Origin: an uncultured Eubacteriales bacterium
Lineage (GTDB): Bacteria > Bacillota > Clostridia > Oscillospirales > Acutalibacteraceae
DNA length: 8,758 bases
Assembly (NCBI GenBank): GCA_900320235.1
Contig: ONRO01000375.1
Location: 1 to 8,758, forward strand
Reading direction: 5' to 3'
Shown here: positions 1 through 6,991 of the stretch, in pieces
Layout: each line of letters opens with the position of its first letter
Numbering within the stretch: position 1 is the first letter of the stretch
Translations under genes and position numbers: made by a program
Notes under the pieces: generated by a model
What the model saw: only the letters and a program-made list of their open reading frames with translations
Database searches by the model: none
What the model was told of the DNA's origin: nothing

Positions 1-207
1 AGATTTGTTACGCTTAATAACAGGATAGTGAAGTTGCCTGAAAAAAATTACTGCCATTGTAAGCGAATCTGATATGATTCATTACGGTAATTCTTTTGAT
101 AAACTTTCAGAATAGTAATGGTAAGAAAAAGTCAGTACCGCGGGAGTGCAACAGTACCTCTCTGTCAGAGCGCAGTGTATAGCAGTGTATACGGCGCGCG
201 AAAATTA
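1..207. other. Non-coding stretch, no gene recognised
   Basis: No reading frame with a ribosome binding site or a recognisable protein is seen on either strand. Local structure includes an inverted repeat at 59-85 (GTAA..GAATC / GATTC..TTAC around a six-base loop) and a perfect 10-bp tandem duplication at 172-191. The stretch lies immediately upstream of a strong promoter. It may be the 3' flank of a gene outside the window, but nothing in it proves this. Confidence 0.5.
172..191. repeat. Two tandem copies of a 10-bp unit
   Basis: The unit GCAGTGTATA occurs twice in immediate succession (172-181 and 182-191), followed by a short GC-rich run (CGGCGCGCG, 192-200) just upstream of the promoter at 208-236. 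Its position about 20-35 bases upstream of the -35 box would suit a regulator-binding site, but with only two copies chance duplication is possible. Confidence 0.5.
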
Positions 208-236
208 TTGACAAGGAATAATTGTGATGATATAAT
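208..236 (+). promoter_or_regulatory. Consensus sigma-A promoter with extended -10
   Basis: TTGACA (208-213) and TATAAT (231-236) are both perfect and separated by 17 bases. A TG dinucleotide one base before the -10 box (228-229) gives an extended -10. It points at the LRR protein gene and predicts a transcription start near 243, hence an untranslated leader of roughly 220 nt. This is the best promoter candidate for that gene. Confidence 0.85.
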
Positions 237-242
237 TGGAAT

Positions 243-466
243 AGCAATTTTGTAAGAAAAATGGTGATGATTTTTCTGATGCTGTAATGAAAAAAACACT
301 GATTGTTTTTTGCGATTTGCTGAAAATATCACAGATGATTGTAAAACAGCAAAAGGTTATTTAAACTGAAAACAGTAAGATGATTTCTCTTTGAAAACGA
401 TTTTATTTAAGCTTTTTTGCTTTTGACAATCAATTGTGGTAAATACTAAATAAGGAGTCAGAAATT
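243..466 (+). promoter_or_regulatory. Long 5' leader of the LRR protein gene
   Basis: This stretch lies between the predicted transcription start and the ATG and contains no supported gene. It holds two AT-rich perfect 8-bp hairpins: 255-262 with 270-277 (AGAAAAAT/ATTTTTCT, 7-nt loop) and 291-298 with 304-311 (AAAAAACA/TGTTTTTT, 5-nt loop). A tiny AAGC..GCTT hairpin lies near 411. The ribosome binding site AAGGAG (452-457) sits 9 bases before the ATG. The hairpins could stabilise the mRNA; I recognise no riboswitch class. Confidence 0.4.
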
Positions 467-2455
467 ATGAAAAAAATGTTTAGCTCATTTTTACGCAGAA
501 CAGGTTCTGTTGTAATGGCTGCTGCAATTTTCGGTTCGGGTGCTGCTGTAATGATGCCTGTGATCTCAGAAAGCTCAATAACAGCTGAGGCTGCATCCAG
601 CGGCGATTTTAGTTATTTTGATACTACCGGTGGAGTTTTTGTATGGTATACCGGAAAAAATTCAACAGTAAACTTCCCGTCATCAATCGGTGGGAAAAAA
701 GTGGTCGAGATAGACCTTTCTTTCAACTATCCCGAGGTTGTCAAGACAGTCAATATTCCTGCAAGCGTAACAAAGATTAATTTCTTTAATTACAGTAAGA
801 ATAATGCTCTGACAGCAGTTAATGTTGACAGCAAGAATACAAAGTATACCTCTGTGAACGGTATTGTATTCAATAAGAACAAGGATACGCTTATATATTA
901 TCCGAAATATAAAACAGGCACAAGCTATACTATTCCGTCATATGTCAAGAAAATCGATTATTGTGCATTTTCTAATCTTTACCTTGAAAAAGTAACAGTT
1001 CCTAAGTCTGTTACAAGTATTTCTTTTGATGCATTTGAGTATACATCATCTCTCAAGGAAATCAAGGTTGATTCTGCTAATACAGTATACAAGGATTCAA
1101 ACGGAATTCTGTATTCAAAGAATATGGATACTCTTGAATGCTATCCGCAGGCAAAGCCGGCTTCTGAATTTACAGTTCCGCAAAGTGTTGTTTGGATCCG
1201 TGTTTTTTCATTTGAAAACGCTTCCAAGCTTCAGAAGGTGAATGTAGGTGCCCAGACCTCAATCATGTCTTTTCCCGGCACTATGTCAGCTTTAAAGGAA
1301 ATCAATGTATCTTCCTCTAATAAATATTACAAAACAGTCGGTGGCGTACTGTTTGACAAGAATATGAGTAATCTGTGCTTTTATCCCGCTGCAAAAACAG
1401 GCGATGTTTACAAGGTTCCGGACAGTGTAAAAACAATTAGTTCCGGTACATTTGAAAATAACAAGAATCTGACCGGTATCTCAATGTCAAAAAATCTTGA
1501 AAAATTCTATTTTGGCACTCTCAGCAGTATGAATAGAATAAAAGAGGTAGCTTTCTTCAATTCAAAAACAAAATTTGACGATTATTATTTTACCAGTAAA
1601 GATAAATTAAAGAATATAGTTGTACATGGTTACAACGGCTCTACTGCACAGACCTATGCTAAAAACAACAGCCTGAAATTCCAGAGCATCACAGGAACAA
1701 CAGCAACAGGTATTACTATCAACAAAACCGCACTTTCAGCCGGTGTGAATGAATCTGTACAGCTCAGTGCAGTAGTAAAGCCTTTTTATGCAACAAACAA
1801 GGCTGTTACATGGTCAAGCTCAAAGACAAATATCGCAACGGTTTCAAGCGGCAAGATCACAGCCAAGGCAGTAGGCTCAGCAGTTGTGACAGTCAAGACA
1901 AATAACGGCAAGACAGCAAAATGCAATGTAACAGTAAAGCAGGCTCCCAAGAGCGTTACACTTACAAAGGGTGTACTCACACTCGGCGTGGGTGAGAGTT
2001 TTACACTTGGTTCAGGTGTGAACAACGGAGCAGCTTCAGCGAAGAGAACATACCGTACAAGCAATTCATCAATCGTAAAGATGACAAATACAGAATGGAC
2101 AGGTGTTTTCAAAGGTGTAAAGCCCGGTGTTGCATATGTAACAGTCCGTACATACAACGGCAAGGAAAGCACATGTAAGGTAACAGTAAAGCAGGCACCT
2201 GCATGGGTAAAGATGGCAAAGTCTGATGTTACAATGAAGGTCGGACAGAAGATGTCAGTCGGAGCGATCATTCCGGACGGTTCAGGCTGTGCAACAAGAA
2301 CATACAAGTTAAGCAGCTATAACAATGGTGTTGTCAAGCTTACAAAGAGTAACTGGAATGCTGAATTTGTAGCCCAGAAGGCCGGCTATACATCAGTAAC
2401 AGTTCAGACCTATAACGGAAAGACAGCAACCTGCTATATTACAGTAAAGAAATAA
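467..2455 (+). CDS. Secreted BspA-type leucine-rich-repeat protein with three Big_2 domains
   Basis: This is a 662-residue exported protein. Residues 1-42 form a signal peptide: basic start, hydrophobic core near 14-31, and a likely cut after AEA. Residues about 50-410 carry BspA/LRR_5-type repeats with an insertion unit seen three times at a period near 80 residues (118-168, 199-249, 279-329). Each unit has the pattern V-D/S-S-x-N-x-x-Y, then G-I/V-L/V-F/Y-x-K-N, then YP, then a VP-S-V or IP-S-V strand. Residues about 413-491, 495-576 and 579-661 are three bacterial Ig-like (Big_2) modules, each ending in YNGK or NNGK-x-x-x-C-x-V/I-T-V-K. There is no LPXTG, dockerin or C-terminal membrane anchor, so it is probably released or held non-covalently at the surface. 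BspA-type proteins often bind host or microbial surfaces, but the ligand here is unknown. It is a single-gene unit with its own promoter and terminator. Confidence 0.9.
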   Translation: MKKMFSSFLRRTGSVVMAAAIFGSGAAVMMPVISESSITAEAASSGDFSYFDTTGGVFVWYTGKNSTVNFPSSIGGKKVVEIDLSFNYPEVVKTVNIPASVTKINFFNYSKNNALTAVNVDSKNTKYTSVNGIVFNKNKDTLIYYPKYKTGTSYTIPSYVKKIDYCAFSNLYLEKVTVPKSVTSISFDAFEYTSSLKEIKVDSANTVYKDSNGILYSKNMDTLECYPQAKPASEFTVPQSVVWIRVFSFENASKLQKVNVGAQTSIMSFPGTMSALKEINVSSSNKYYKTVGGVLFDKNMSNLCFYPAAKTGDVYKVPDSVKTISSGTFENNKNLTGISMSKNLEKFYFGTLSSMNRIKEVAFFNSKTKFDDYYFTSKDKLKNIVVHGYNGSTAQTYAKNNSLKFQSITGTTATGITINKTALSAGVNESVQLSAVVKPFYATNKAVTWSSSKTNIATVSSGKITAKAVGSAVVTVKTNNGKTAKCNVTVKQAPKSVTLTKGVLTLGVGESFTLGSGVNNGAASAKRTYRTSNSSIVKMTNTEWTGVFKGVKPGVAYVTVRTYNGKESTCKVTVKQAPAWVKMAKSDVTMKVGQKMSVGAIIPDGSGCATRTYKLSSYNNGVVKLTKSNWNAEFVAQKAGYTSVTVQTYNGKTATCYITVKK

Positions 2456-2495
2456 TCATGGCAAAGCTTAATTGATATTGGTTTCAAAGCAAACG

Positions 2496-2530
2496 ATGCC
2501 GCCGTACACAAGCAGTACGGCGGCATTTTT
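2496..2530 (+). terminator. Rho-independent terminator after the LRR gene
   Basis: A perfect 12-bp stem (2496-2507 with 2515-2526) containing the GC-rich core GCCGCCGTAC has a 7-nt loop and is followed by a T run (2526-2530). It begins 40 bases after the stop codon and separates the LRR gene from the sigma-factor operon. Confidence 0.93.
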
Positions 2531-2553
2531 ATAAAAAATTTTATCCGCAGCTG

Positions 2554-2584
2554 TGATATTCCGGATTTAGGGGAGTCTAATATA
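2554..2584 (+). promoter_or_regulatory. Possible ECF-type promoter of the sigma operon
   Basis: TGATAT (2554-2559) is followed 15 bases later by GTCTAATATA (2575-2584). The GTCTAATAT element resembles the -10 region often seen upstream of autoregulated ECF sigma genes in Clostridia, and no good sigma-A promoter is seen between the upstream terminator and the GTG start. Self-activation by the encoded sigma factor is an inference from this resemblance and from family habit. Confidence 0.45.
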
Positions 2585-2616
2585 TAGAGGAAGGTACAGA
2601 GAAAGGAGGCGGCGGA

Positions 2617-3108
2617 GTGGAGAATGCTGAACAGATATTCAGGCAGTATTACGAGGATGTATACAGATTCCTCAGAGGACTCACTGCAAATGAGCAGCTT
2701 GCAGAGGAATTGTGCCAGGAAACTTTTTTCAGAGCAATTAAGCATATAGACGACTATAAGGGCAGCTCAGGTATCAGGACATGGCTCTGCTCTATCGCTA
2801 AGAATCAGTACTTTACATATCTGAAAAAACAAAAGCATATAGCTGACAACGAGCTTGAGGCTGCAATTCCTGACAAGGACAGTCAGTTCTTTGAAATACT
2901 TGAGGATAAGGAAACAGCTGCAATAATACATAAATATCTGCATGAGCTGAAAGAGCCTTATAAAGAGGTATTCATGCTGAGAGTATTCGGAGAGCTTTCT
3001 TTCAGGGAGATAGCGGAGATATTCGGCAAAAACGATCACTGGGCATGTGTTTCATATCATCGTGCAAAGGATATGATAAGAAAAAGAATGAAGGAGGACA
3101 GCATATGA
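2617..3108 (+). CDS. ECF-family RNA polymerase sigma factor
   Basis: This is a 163-residue sigma-70 family factor of the extracytoplasmic function type, which redirects RNA polymerase to a small regulon. Region 2 covers residues about 7-73, with the usual acidic pattern EELCQETFFRA (30-40), then a GIRTWLCSIAKNQ block (52-64). Region 4 covers about 105-158, with the helix-turn-helix LSFREIAEIFG (127-137) and the recognition helix following it. Regions 1.1 and 3 are absent, as is normal for ECF factors. The start is GTG at 2617, supported by AAAGGAGG (2602-2609) seven bases upstream; no ATG is available nearby. The stop overlaps the anti-sigma start by four bases (ATGA), so the two are translationally coupled. 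The sequence does not identify the inducing signal. Confidence 0.93.
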   Translation: MENAEQIFRQYYEDVYRFLRGLTANEQLAEELCQETFFRAIKHIDDYKGSSGIRTWLCSIAKNQYFTYLKKQKHIADNELEAAIPDKDSQFFEILEDKETAAIIHKYLHELKEPYKEVFMLRVFGELSFREIAEIFGKNDHWACVSYHRAKDMIRKRMKEDSI

Positions 3109-3956
3109 AAACAGATTGTGAAATAATAAAAGATCTTCTGCCGCTTTATGCCGAGCATATGACAAGCGAAAAGAGCAATGAAATGATCGAAGAACATCTG
3201 AATGAATGTGAAGAATGCCGCAAACAGTTTGATGATACATTGTACGATAAGCCTTCGGTAAGCTTCAGCAATCAGACGGACGCTGTTTTTACGCAGTATG
3301 TGCAGGAATCGAAAAAGAAAAACAAGAAAAAAACAGTTATAATCGTTATCGTGGCAGTAGTACTGGCAATAGCTGTGGAGCTTGCTGTGCCTTTGGGATT
3401 TCTGGCGTTATTGTTTATTTTTGACACCGGTGCAGAGATTGAGACCAACACGGATATAAGCCGGTATGAGGATTATATCGGAAAAAACGCTGTTGAACCG
3501 CACAACCATAAATGGGATATGGATGAAAGCATCTTCCCGGAGCATCTCACAAAGGAAATGACAGTTGAGGATTACCAGACGGTTTACTATAATCCGTGGG
3601 ATGCACAGTGGCTGAGCTATCTTGTTGTTGATTATCCTGAGGAGGAATATAAAAAGGAGCTGAAAAGGCTTCACGATTACAAATCAACGACATACAAGGG
3701 TTTTTATGGTGCAAAGGGCTTTGACAGCAAATATGACCTTGCGGCAATGTATGCGGACAGCTACAACGGTTTTGTATATGCACTTGACGCACATGAGGGC
3801 AGGATAATATATGTAGAGCTTATTTTCTGCAATTATCAGTTTGATTTTGATTATGAGGAAATGATCCCGAAGGATTATCTGCCGGTGGGATTTTACGCCG
3901 GGAGGAATAGCAATAATCGTGTATCAATAGGCAATTTTTTCGTTGAGTACAATTAA
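3105..3956 (+). CDS. Membrane-bound zinc-finger anti-sigma factor
   Basis: This 283-residue protein is predicted to hold the upstream sigma factor inactive at the membrane. The cytoplasmic N-terminus has the zf-HC2 (ZAS) pattern: C5, then H31-x3-C35-x2-C38. A lysine-rich stretch (70-76) precedes one strong membrane segment (about 77-106), giving a cytoplasmic N-terminus and an outside C-terminal domain of about 175 residues that is rich in Tyr, Asp and Glu. I do not recognise the outer domain; it is the likely signal-receiving part. The start chosen is ATG 3105, which has AAGGAGG (3091-3097) at seven bases and overlaps the sigma stop as ATGA. An in-frame start at 3045 would add 20 residues lying inside the sigma gene and has no comparable site. 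The stop is followed after 25 bases by the third operon gene. Confidence 0.88.
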   Translation: MKTDCEIIKDLLPLYAEHMTSEKSNEMIEEHLNECEECRKQFDDTLYDKPSVSFSNQTDAVFTQYVQESKKKNKKKTVIIVIVAVVLAIAVELAVPLGFLALLFIFDTGAEIETNTDISRYEDYIGKNAVEPHNHKWDMDESIFPEHLTKEMTVEDYQTVYYNPWDAQWLSYLVVDYPEEEYKKELKRLHDYKSTTYKGFYGAKGFDSKYDLAAMYADSYNGFVYALDAHEGRIIYVELIFCNYQFDFDYEEMIPKDYLPVGFYAGRNSNNRVSIGNFFVEYN

Positions 3957-3981
3957 ATCAGACTGTACGGAGGTGGAGGAT

Positions 3982-4722
3982 ATGAAAGCCAATGCTATGA
4001 TACATATAAAAAGAGTTATCCCGGCCTTGCTAATATTACTTATGTTTTCATTATTTATATGCTTTCCTGTCAGTGCTTCGCAGGAAAATAAAGCCGTTGA
4101 GGGTAAGACGGACAGCTATATAGAAAAAATAGAGCCGCGTTTTTTTACAGAGGAGCCGGAGACGGCACTTATACAATGTTATGATGTAAACGAGGACGGA
4201 CTGGTTGCGGTGTGTATGGTCAGCGGTTATTGTAAAAACTCAGCACTTGTATATGACAGTGACGGGCATTTCCTCTATGGCTATGAGATCAATGACAGCG
4301 GTCTGACTGTTGTACACTGGAGGGACAGCGATCTGCAGCTATGTGTAATAAGTGATAATATGCTTGTCACAGCGGACGGAAAAGGCAATATCAAAAGCGT
4401 TTCCGCTGTGACGGACGATCAGACTGAATTATATGGCAGTTATTCTGAAATCACCAGCATTACATTAAACGGAAGAAGCTACAATATAAGCAAAAATCCA
4501 TTGAATGCAGATACTGTAACCTTGACAGAAAACGGCAGTACCAGGACGATATATGAAGCTCAGTACAAGATCCCCATACCCAGACCGCTTTCCTTTATTA
4601 TGCTGTTGGTTTTATGCTGGAATGTTTTGTTAGTAATTCCAGTGTCAATCATAGCGATCGTATCAGGCCGCAGGAAAAAGAAACAAAAAGCTGTGCAAGC
4701 GGGAAACAAAACGGATAAGTGA
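3982..4722 (+). CDS. Membrane-anchored extracytoplasmic protein of unknown function in the sigma operon
   Basis: This 246-residue protein is not assigned to a named family. Residues 10-32 form a signal peptide or membrane anchor (cleavage possible after VSA, 30-32). Residues about 35-200 are predicted to lie outside the cell, followed by a second membrane segment (203-228) and a basic cytoplasmic tail (RRKKKQK, 230-236). The outer part shows strand-turn motifs such as VYDSDGHFLYGYEIN (90-104) and TADGKGNIKSV (130-140), which recall beta-propeller or WD-like blades. It also has four cysteines (66, 78, 84, 121) that could form disulfides. ATG 3982 is chosen because GGAGG (3969-3973) lies eight bases upstream; an in-frame TTG at 3943 lies inside the previous gene. 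Its place directly after the anti-sigma gene and before a shared terminator suggests a role in sensing, in anti-sigma control, or as a target of the response. That role is an inference. Confidence 0.8.
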   Translation: MKANAMIHIKRVIPALLILLMFSLFICFPVSASQENKAVEGKTDSYIEKIEPRFFTEEPETALIQCYDVNEDGLVAVCMVSGYCKNSALVYDSDGHFLYGYEINDSGLTVVHWRDSDLQLCVISDNMLVTADGKGNIKSVSAVTDDQTELYGSYSEITSITLNGRSYNISKNPLNADTVTLTENGSTRTIYEAQYKIPIPRPLSFIMLLVLCWNVLLVIPVSIIAIVSGRRKKKQKAVQAGNKTDK

Positions 4723-4745
4723 ATCAAATTGTGCAGCAAAAGAGA

Positions 4746-4795
4746 AGACCCATAAGCGGAAGGCTTACGCCAATCTGCTTATGGGTCTGTTTTTA
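4746..4795. terminator. Terminator between convergent transcription units, probably bidirectional
   Basis: A perfect 12-bp stem (4746-4757 with 4777-4788; AGACCCATAAGC/GCTTATGGGTCT) closes a 19-nt loop that contains a small GGC/GCC hairpin. On + it is followed by TGTTTTT (4788-4794), ending the sigma operon. On - it is followed by TCTTCTCTTTT, a weaker T-rich tract suitable for ending the leftward esterase transcript. Confidence 0.88.
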
Positions 4796-4800
4796 ACTTT

Positions 4801-4845
4801 GCCTCAGCCCGCCAAGGAATCCGCAGCGGTTGGTTTTAGTGAGGC
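4801..4845. repeat. Nested inverted repeat between the convergent genes
   Basis: GCCTCA (4801-4806) pairs with TGAGGC (4840-4845), and inside it CCAA (4812-4815) pairs with TTGG (4830-4833) around a CCG/CGG core (4821-4829). There is no T run on either side, so it is not a classical terminator. It would lie in the 3' untranslated part of the esterase mRNA and could protect that end, or it may be a remnant of a dispersed palindrome. Confidence 0.4.
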
Positions 4846-4876
4846 GTTCGGCTTTATCGGGTATATCAGGGACGGA

Positions 4877-6724
4877 TTATTCAGTATAATCTCTCCATGA
4901 ACCTTCTTTATAGCGGAACTTTGTTTTCTCTGCTCTGCCGGTGCCCTGTTCCGGTTCTACGGAGAGGTCGATCTTATAGATTTTTCCGGAATTATTTACA
5001 TTTGAGAATACCAGATCATCAGTCTGATATGCAACAACACCCTTTGCAACATCGGAATCCTTTACGCCGGTGCTGAAGATAATGTTGGTTACGCCCTTGG
5101 GGAAAGGCATTCTGTAAAGATCTGTGCCTTCAACTTTTTCCATTTCATAACCTGGCCAATCTGCATATTTGACATCAAATACTTCGCCGGTTACTTTGTT
5201 TACAGGTTTTCCGCCCCAGAAGTAAGCGTAGACTTTTTCCCATTTTGTTTCGCTGTTGTCATAGAATAAGTAATTCTTTATGTAGTCAGGTCTTGTATCG
5301 TTTTCAATTTCTGCATCCGGCTTTGCAAGATTGGGATCAAATTCCGGATGTGGCTGGGATTTGTCAAGGTATTCAACTTTTTCGCCGGATTTTACTGCTG
5401 CTGATTTCTGTGTGAACATAGCCTCAAGGAATTGCGGATAAATATTGCTCCAGCTTGAAACTTTATGTTCACCCGGTTCATACTTGCAGAATACAATCTT
5501 ATCTTTCGGGAAGCCTTTATCGATCAGATTGTTATTCATCAGCTCTGATAATGCACCGTTGTCTTTGTAGTAGCTGCCGTCATACATGAAAATGAACGGG
5601 AGATTGCCTGATTTGATTTTTGGAGTGATATAATTTATCCACGAATCCTGATCTGCTGTGCTGAATGTGGATGAAAATGCTCCGACTGTACCGAAGGTTT
5701 CAGGATGTTCAAGGCCGATATAGAAAGAAGCGAGTCCGCCGAGTGAAGCACCGCAAAGACCTCTGTCAGAAGCATCTTTCTTTACGTTATAGTTTTTTTC
5801 TACATAAGGAACAACGGTTTCGCTCAGATAGTCACCGAATTGTTTGCACAGATATTTTGAACCGATCTGTTCTTTGATTTCTTCAGGAATGCCGATGTCG
5901 GGGATAAGCTCATCATCACGGGAGAATTCTTCGTCAGGTGAGCCAACTGTTTCTATACATACAAGAATAGCCTTGTTGTCAGTAACATCCATCATGGAAG
6001 TAACGTGCTGAGAAACACTCCAGCTTCTGTTATTTCCGGAGTCAAGCTCTGCATCAATAACGGTCTGACCGTCAAGCATATATATGACAGAATATTTTTC
6101 ATCAGAATTTGCATCATAGCTTTCGGGCGTCCAGATATGTATTTTTTTATCATAGTTGTTGAAAGGAAGGTTTACTGTTTTATATTCAGGCTTTTCAACA
6201 TAGTCCTTATCCTTTTTGCAGGGGAGCAGCTCTTTTTCATAGAGATACCATGCCTCAACAAAAGTATTGAAAGTAGCGTCCTCGGTTTCTTTTCCGTTAT
6301 AGGAAATGTGGAACATATTATAAGCTGAGGGATCATTTTCACAGGTATAGATGAAGCAGGTTTCATCTTCGCCTGATTTTGTCATTTTGACTTCTTCTGT
6401 CTTATTTGTCTGGGTATTAAGAAAAACAGCGGTCATTTCAGGGCTTTTGTCTGCATCACGGATAGTAAGAGTGTAGCTTTTTATATCAGAAGCAGTGCTG
6501 CTTTCAGTTTTGCTCACATCTTTGCTTTCTTCCTTGTTTTCTTCCTTGCTTATTTCAGCTTCGGAGCTTTGTTCATCTGATGAGCTTTTTTCAGCCTGAG
6601 AGCTCTGTTGTGAAACTGAACTTTTTTCATCTTTTTTGCTTTCTTCCTGTTTTCCGCAGCCGGCCAGAACTGACAGACACATTACAGTTGACAAGAGACC
6701 AGCGAGAATACGCTTTGTTTTCAT
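4877..6724 (-). CDS. Lipoprotein esterase (alpha/beta hydrolase, esterase D/CE1-like) with a C-terminal starch-binding-like module
   Basis: This 615-residue exported lipoprotein starts with a lipoprotein signal peptide ending in LAGC (C23 lipidated), followed by a Ser/Glu/Lys-rich spacer (about 26-80). Residues about 82-165 look like a beta-sandwich N-terminal module. Residues about 182-440 match the PF00756-type esterase fold: YMLDGQ (215-220), nucleophile S327 in GASLGG (325-330), a probable acid at D382 or D388, and histidine H420 in EPGEH. Residues about 484-586 resemble a CBM26-type starch-binding module, with aromatic residues W495, Y499, Y501, W503 and W523, a WPGYEM turn and a late QTDDL motif. 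It probably removes acyl groups from a polysaccharide or glycoconjugate near the cell surface; the substrate is unknown. The start has AGGAGGAA about five bases upstream (6730-6737). It is transcribed alone or as the distal gene after the CDF gene (260-base gap with its own likely promoter). Confidence 0.88.
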   Translation of the reverse strand: MKTKRILAGLLSTVMCLSVLAGCGKQEESKKDEKSSVSQQSSQAEKSSSDEQSSEAEISKEENKEESKDVSKTESSTASDIKSYTLTIRDADKSPEMTAVFLNTQTNKTEEVKMTKSGEDETCFIYTCENDPSAYNMFHISYNGKETEDATFNTFVEAWYLYEKELLPCKKDKDYVEKPEYKTVNLPFNNYDKKIHIWTPESYDANSDEKYSVIYMLDGQTVIDAELDSGNNRSWSVSQHVTSMMDVTDNKAILVCIETVGSPDEEFSRDDELIPDIGIPEEIKEQIGSKYLCKQFGDYLSETVVPYVEKNYNVKKDASDRGLCGASLGGLASFYIGLEHPETFGTVGAFSSTFSTADQDSWINYITPKIKSGNLPFIFMYDGSYYKDNGALSELMNNNLIDKGFPKDKIVFCKYEPGEHKVSSWSNIYPQFLEAMFTQKSAAVKSGEKVEYLDKSQPHPEFDPNLAKPDAEIENDTRPDYIKNYLFYDNSETKWEKVYAYFWGGKPVNKVTGEVFDVKYADWPGYEMEKVEGTDLYRMPFPKGVTNIIFSTGVKDSDVAKGVVAYQTDDLVFSNVNNSGKIYKIDLSVEPEQGTGRAEKTKFRYKEGSWRDYTE

Positions 6725-6898
6725 GGTGGTTCCTCCTCATAATGCTTTTGATGTTTTGAGCTGTTGATTGGCCTGAGTACGATGAAAAACAGAAATAAGC
6801 TGGTCTGAGCAATAAAAATCAGTTTTCCTGACTGCCAGAAACATATTTTTCAAATGTATTTCTGTGTCCATCGGATTCAGGTTATCTTTAATTTAACC

Positions 6899-6926
6899 AT
6901 AATATAACATAGGTATCTGAAGACAA
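6899..6926 (-). promoter_or_regulatory. Likely sigma-A promoter of the esterase gene
   Basis: Read on the minus strand, TTGTCT (6921-6926) and TATTAT (6899-6904) are spaced 16 bases apart. This gives a leader of about 170 nt before the ATG at 6724. An imperfect hairpin (6836-6845 with 6855-6864, one mismatch) lies in that leader. The boxes are good but not perfect, and the spacer is one base short of ideal. Confidence 0.5.
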
Positions 6927-6949
6927 TCTGAAGAAATAACAAGTTTTTG

Positions 6950-6991
6950 AAAAAAATTCTGACTCAGGGTTATGCAGGAAATTTTCAGTCA
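6950..6991 (-). terminator. Weak possible terminator after the CDF gene
   Basis: On the minus strand a 5-bp stem (TGACT 6987-6991 overlapping the stop codon, AGTCA 6960-6964) is followed by a run of seven T (6950-6956). The stem is short and the loop long, so termination would be partial at best, and some read-through into the esterase gene is likely. Confidence 0.25.

Noticed and set aside
16..85. Short minus-strand frame beginning MNHIRFAYNG at the left edge
   Set aside because: About 22 codons, no ribosome binding site and no similarity recognised.
287..364. 25-codon ORF beginning MKKTLIVF in the leader of the LRR gene
   Set aside because: No ribosome binding site precedes it, and its first half coincides with an AT-rich hairpin; chance ORF most likely.
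423..451. TTGACA just upstream of the LRR gene as an alternative promoter
   Set aside because: No good -10 box lies at 16-18 bases, and a start there would fall on the ribosome binding site.
1786..2307. 173-codon antisense ORF opposite the Big_2 domains
   Set aside because: It is a shadow of the repeat-rich coding strand, lacks a ribosome binding site and resembles no protein family.
3045..3104. Upstream in-frame start for the anti-sigma gene
   Set aside because: It would lie inside the sigma gene; ATG 3105 has a strong ribosome binding site and the ATGA overlap.
3943..3981. TTG start for the third operon gene
   Set aside because: It lies inside the anti-sigma gene; ATG 3982 with GGAGG and the hydrophobic signal segment fits better.
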